From Stenogyne calaminthoides (lineage: Eukaryota; Streptophyta; Magnoliopsida; Lamiales; Lamiaceae), in contig JBBCBC010000030.1 of NCBI GenBank assembly GCA_037126765.1, positions 6,606,478-6,670,477 of the forward strand: a stretch of DNA of 64,000 bases. Direction: 5' to 3'. The notes below the pieces were generated by a model, which had not been told where the DNA came from, searched no databases, and saw only the letters and a program-made list of their open reading frames with translations. Below are positions 59,158 through 64,000 of the stretch, in pieces (position 1 is the first letter of the stretch; each line of letters starts with the position of its first letter). The translations under genes were made by a program, and so were the position numbers.

Positions 59158-62100
59158 TGATGCAAAACCTATCTTGTTTAAAACACATAACCTATACTCG
59201 TGGTTTGGTTTATCCTATCACAAGATTGGTTGTCTCTTAACAATTTTCGAATCGGGAGAATCTCTCAATACATTCAGAGAGTTTTTCCAACACTTAAGAC
59301 ATTCAAGAATGAATCTCTTTAAGTAGTTCATTACTAAATATTTAAACAATTTTCCCATATCATCATTCGGTTAGTTCGGAGACATACAATCAAAGATATC
59401 AAAATAAAAGACATGTAAATAAGATAATAAGGTATTATCTTTTGAGCATAAAGATAAATCTTCATTGATGATAAGTATACCATTCTGATTACAATGAGGT
59501 TTTTATCAACAAAATCAAAAGACAAAATTTAAAGATTCTGAGAATCTTACGAGTTCTTCGATCTTGATCTTGATTTCGCTTTCTTGATTCGCTTCATTCT
59601 CGACTTCATCACCGCACCTCCGGGTTGAACATTCGAAAAATCTTTTCTTGACTCATTCCTCTCCTTGATGATGTCCGGATTTGTTCCTCGTTAATCCTAA
59701 CCGACCAACAGTCTTTGAGCAATTTCTTCATGAATGGCCTTCTCATTTACCAAGCCATTACCAAGTCTTGGAGGAGGATAGGAATATGGACCAGGGGCTA
59801 CTATCTGTACTCCACCTTCATCCGCAAGGTTAATCCAGCCTTGGAGATACTTTGGATAGAAGGTTAGAAGATATTCAATGAAAGCTTCGTTCTGATCTGA
59901 GCCTTCCCTCTCCATTCCTCGAGAACATCGTAATTGAACCGAAGGTTCTCTTTACTTCTTCCCACATGTCGTTGAGTTTAATGGGCATCCATTTATCAAC
60001 GTGGGGCCACTTCAGCGCTTTTCGATGTTCCTTCCTCTTGCTCGCAAACTTTAAAAGTCACTCCTTCGCTTCGCTCTCCGCCTATCTTCTTTTTCGATCA
60101 TAGACGCTCCCGAGACCGGGCAAAGAGTTTTCTTAGCTTGTTCTTTTTGGAGTGTCTTCGAGAGCATCTCCGTGTTGAAGACTTTCTTCCGAGGTTGAGA
60201 CTCAGATTCTTCAAGATCTTCATCATCCGTAATCATCTTTCTCTCGATTGGCTTAGAAGCCTTCGCGACGCTTGCTTACAGTTGAACAACGCCCAAGGCT
60301 TTCCTCTTCATATAGTAAATTCAAAGACCACCGCTTGTTCCAACCTTAGTTCTAAGACTCGGTTTCTCTCTTGCAACCTCAAGCATGGTTTGCTCGTAAA
60401 CTCGAGTGTAGATGGGCTTCTCCACTTGAAATAATTTCAATTTATCAAGAGCTTCAACTTCTTTTTAAGGCTTTGCTAGATTGTACATTTCAAGATCTTT
60501 CTCGAGCCTTCTTCTCCAAAGTACGTGCCATGAACTTCCCGAGGTCTTCACCTTCCTTTTCCCCTTCCCGCACCGTAATTTGGAAGAAGTCCGGAGAGAG
60601 CTGTGTCCATGTGATATCGCTCTTTGCTCACACAGCCGGATCTCTCCGCTTCTGATCTTGCTCATCTTCCATTCTCCCGATGTGGTTCTTAGCCACGTAA
60701 AGTTCTTCGATATGGGCAAAACCGCCAGAGAGTGCATCTTTAAGCATCTCTGTCATCTTGGTCATGAGCCCGAGCTCATTTCCTCAAAACAGATTTGATC
60801 AAGACCTCATTTTTTCTCTCGCCGGTTTCACCTCTAGAAATTGATCGATTCTCGTGCTTCGTTTCATTTCAAAGACTTAACTCTGCGTTGACTCCCTCCA
60901 CCAGATGCATTTTTTTCTTCCATGGAGGTCATCCGAGTGGTCGAGTGTTTTGTATCCGCACCGATTCAAGAATGGCTAAGACCTTCCATTGTCTCGAGCT
61001 TGATTGGCCAATGTTTCTTCCATCCGAGCAATTTTGATCGCCATTAGCTCAATCTTCTCAAGTTTCTCCATTACGGAGTGAGATCAATCTCGGGGAACCT
61101 TTCGCGACCTTCGTGTTGTTTGATCATCCCGAGCTTGACTTCATCTTGAGCTCCATCTCCAATTGAGCCTCGGTCATTTTATCGGACAATTCGTAATTAA
61201 AGATAGTACTTTCGGTAACTTTGGCATAATTGTTAATAGTGCCAAAAGGTACCAAGAGTGCTAACTTCGATCGAGGTTGATCGAATGAAGTCTCTTTTTC
61301 CATTTGAGACCCGATCCTCAAGATCTCCTTGTTGGTCCCCATCTCCATCTTTGGATTTGTCTCATTTTCGGGGCACCAACTTGATTGTTCTCTTCTCAAC
61401 TAGCTTCCAACGAACCAAATTTCATCAAAATCGGAATTTTTCATCCTCGAAGCTTTGTCTTTCGAACCCCGAGAAGTCGGTGGGGAAGGTCGTCTCCTCA
61501 TTCCACCGGTCTTCCCTCTCAATGCAAAGACAATATCAAGCATCTCGGAAGAGTCGATTGAGGATATAACCGCCGTCCTTAATCAAGAAAAACATCTTGC
61601 AGAATGAGCCACGGTCAAGGATGAACAGATTCCCCCTTGCTCCTCCATCGCCATCCTTCCATCTCGGGCTCTACGGTTGTGGACATAAACTTATTAGATC
61701 ACTCTGGAGCTCATCAAGAATATTTTGCTCTGAATAGTGTCAAGTTTGTGCATTCAGGTCCTCGGTTTGCACCGGGAGTGGGTTCGAGGCTGGTGGCATA
61801 TCCTCGGTTTGAGTTGAGTTGGCTTTGTCGTCTCTGCACATCTTTGGGATCGACTACGTTTGGCTCTTATATCCCGAGGTAGGCATCTCTCGAGGTTCGA
61901 GGCTCTTTAAAAATTTCTGAGAAATTTTATGCTCGTACAGTGATGTCTCGAGCACCTCGGAAGAAGACCCGCCTCCTCGATCGATCTGTGGTCCTAGAGA
62001 TAACCTGAGCTAACACTTGTAATGGCGAACCCCGAGCGGTTTTGCCCTCGATTGTATCTCCTCAAAATCACTGCTACCTTCGTCGGTGAGAACCACCAAT

Positions 62101-63661
62101 CTTTTGCGCTTTGGAGCAAGGTCCTTCCGCTTCATCGGTTTTGCTCCTTGCTCCATTTTTGCCTCCAATGTAACCTTCCCCCGATTTGTTGGGTCTCTTT
62201 TTCAAAGGATAGGTGATTCTACCTTCTTTTCTCTTTTCCCTCGAATATTGGGCTTCTTCCAAAGATGGGCTTGAAGAGAATTTTTGGTTTTAGGGAATGG
62301 GGTTGAATTGGCGAAGATATCCTCCTCTCTGCACATCTCCAAAATATAAGCAATTTTGGTGGCATGGTGGATCTTGCCTTTCATCGTGATTGCCCCATTG
62401 ACCCTTTTTTTTTATGACCTTGGCTTGCTCGTCACCATCCGAATTAAGAATTTCAGCCGGTTGAAGTCGGTGGTAGGAGATGCCTCGATCGCCGCCATCA
62501 ATCGAGCTTCGGGTACTAATCGCTCAAAACTCCCCATAAGACTCATGATGCACTTGCTCACAATATCCATCAAAGACACGATATTGTGGCTTTAGATGCC
62601 TCTTATGCAATGTCGCCTCAAATTTAACAGATTCTCAAAGAATCCTATCTAGGTAATTCTCGCTCTCTACTACATATACATCGCGGGATCCTCTCCTCTA
62701 TCACAGAGCTCAAAAACATCATTGATTTTTTTGAATTATGCACAAATCCCTCTCAAAATCGGCGTATTTTGTGAATGCTCTAAATGTGATGTGGTAATCG
62801 AAGAATGCATACCATCTTCTTCATCTATTCTCAAATTATAGATGAATTCGATTACCTCTTTTGTGAACTCCGGTCGGTCCGAAACTGCGACTAGATGGGG
62901 TGAGTTTTGATCGAATCATATCGCGAGCCTCCTCTTACGGCTTTGAGTTGGTTGTGCTTTCAAGTGAGACAACGAACTTCGTACCACGGCTTGTTGGTTA
63001 TGGCTAATTTTCTAACAAGGTTGGGGCCATTTTAGATTGATTTAAGAATTTGAAGTTTTAGGGTTTGGAGATTTCGGGCAAAGGGATTTTTAATTGCAGA
63101 GGATTTGGGAACGAAGGGTTTGATAAAATTTTGGCTTGAATGGCTTAAAAGGGGTATATATAGCTTCAAGATCGTGGAGAATCGTGTTGGTTAGGTGAAA
63201 AGCAACGGTTGAGATTAATCTCCGATTAATCGGGTATCTGAATCCAACGATCTCTAAAAAAGTAAAGTTGACCAAAATATCCTCATTGGTCAATAATGTG
63301 GCAGAGCATTAAATGACTTTTGATCTTCTTCGGAATTTAAAACGATCCCGCCCAAAACATTCCTCAGGTGTTTTGTATTTATTGCGAATGATTACTGAGT
63401 TTTACTTGAGCAATAAATGAGTCGCATGAGTCTTTACTTCTTCAAACTAAATTCCCTCTATCAGTCTTACTGAGTATTGTCCTTGATAAAATGTCGATAA
63501 TATCGAAGATCTTGAATGGGTTCAAAGATGCTCTTTGATCTTGACCTTGAAGAATCTGAGTTTCGAGACTCGATTCAAGATTTCCATTTTATCCTGAGTT
63601 TCTCAGTAGAATTCTGAGAAAGCTTCATGCATCTGAAAATCTTCAATTTTTCAGATTTACT
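59158..63661 (-). pseudogene. Post-pol region of Copia C, decayed env-like or accessory ORF
   Basis: Broken minus-strand coding sequence, with short open pieces at 63090-63293, 62202-62384, 61124-61399, 60051-60236 and 59697-59915. Pieces are hydrophilic and coiled-coil-like (LEKIELMAIKIARMEETL near 60970-61075; MTEAQLEMELKMK near 61130-61175). MVTSKPR...MKGKIHHATKIAYILEM at about 62330-62450 resembles the C-terminal part of the plant ORF often called env-like in SIRE elements, by memory only. No signal peptide or membrane segment can be made out. The number of frame breaks is high. Confidence 0.5.
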
Positions 63662-64000
63662 CTATACACATGGTTCTAACATCTCTAATTCAACTGAAAG
63701 TTCCTGAAATCTTGATTCAGCCAAAGATTTAGTCAAGATATCAGCTCTTTGCCTATCAGTATGAATTTTCTCCATCCTTATGTTCCTTTTCTCGACATGA
63801 TCTCTGATGAAGTGATGTCTGATATCCACATGCTTGCATCTAGTGTGCAATACCGGATTTTATGAAATAGCAATGGCACTATTGTTGTCACAAAATATTG
63901 GTACTTCATTGGCTTCAACTTTATAATCCCTTAATTGTTGTCTGAGCCAAAGAATCGAAAGCACAACACTTCGCAGACCATGTATTATTCACATTAATCT
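63662..64000 (-). pseudogene. Copia C RNase H C-terminus
   Basis: Reads IFCDNNSAIAIS, then a stop (TAA) where Copia enzymes have a Tyr-type codon. It resumes HTRCKHVDIRHHFIRDHVEK and ADILTKSLAESRFQEL to the natural stop at 63662. This is the standard end of a Copia pol polyprotein. The single premature stop (about 63862-63864) shows this copy is inactive. Confidence 0.9.

Larger units (their letters stand above)
57302..64000 (-). mobile_element. Copia retrotransposon C (SIRE/Maximus-like), 3' part
   Basis: On the minus strand the order is RNase H end (to 63662), a 4.5-kb post-pol region, polypurine tract, then LTR (59142 to 57302). A long region between pol and the 3' LTR is typical of the SIRE/Maximus lineage, whose members may carry an env-like ORF there. 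The remainder lies beyond the right window edge. All frames are broken. Confidence 0.8.

Noticed and set aside
60138..60798. Plus-strand open frames of about 100 codons
   Set aside because: They are antisense to the broken minus-strand post-pol region of Copia C; sequence content is serine/phenylalanine-rich as expected for a reverse-strand shadow.

Overview
This window is AT-rich plant nuclear DNA, almost certainly from a flowering plant and most likely a eudicot. The evidence is GT-AG spliced genes, a canonical nuclear tRNA-Ser gene, Ty1/Copia retrotransposons with 1.8-kb LTRs, CACTA and Mutator-type transposons, and Stowaway-like MITEs. I cannot name the species from sequence alone. Only one ordinary protein gene can be reconstructed with confidence: a two-exon minus-strand gene at 7861-9454 for a serine-rich, single-pass membrane protein resembling the uncharacterised At5g23160 group. 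A tRNA-Ser(AGA) gene lies at 7432-7513. A short spliced ubiquilin-like fragment lies at 30767-31002. Nearly everything else is mobile DNA in layers.

Layout. 1-2827: right part of a CACTA transposon carrying a broken Transposase_24/Ulp1-like ORF. 2828-7400: small elements (a CACTA MITE, a TIR element carrying 5'UTR-like DNA, foldbacks, a Stowaway MITE). 7432-9454: the tRNA and the host gene, with a MITE in its intron. 9455-13720: intergenic DNA with a 260-bp tandem duplication, a mariner-like MITE and a probable solo LTR. 13982-16201: a Mutator-like element (perfect 9-bp TSD) with GC-rich, intron-containing Pack-MULE-like cargo. 16202-19583: intergenic.

19584-29583 is a solo LTR (TSD gatca) split by a complete but decayed minus-strand Copia element, 19643-28231 (TSD aaatt). 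31778-39297 is a non-coding LTR element (LARD-like) on the minus strand, split by CACTA element 3 at 34835-37831 (TSD ttg). That CACTA consists largely of a 23-bp minisatellite, itself split by a Stowaway MITE. 39719-53378 is a 13.7-kb CACTA (TSD tca) with a five-exon transposase-related gene, a probable double tRNA-like SINE, and a nested plus-strand Copia at 43385-52612. 54603-56136 is a second Mutator-like element (TSD taaacttag) filled with the same 23-bp minisatellite, inverted. 57302-64000 is the 3' end of a minus-strand Copia of the SIRE/Maximus type: LTR, polypurine tract, a long decayed post-pol region and the end of RNase H.

The target-site duplications allow the order of many insertions to be read directly. 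The most unusual observation is that two transposons with different termini (CACTA and Mutator-type) carry the same 23-bp minisatellite as their main internal content. All coding regions in the mobile elements carry stops, frameshifts or changed catalytic residues, so none looks autonomous. Statements about families come from motif recognition by eye; no database search was possible.
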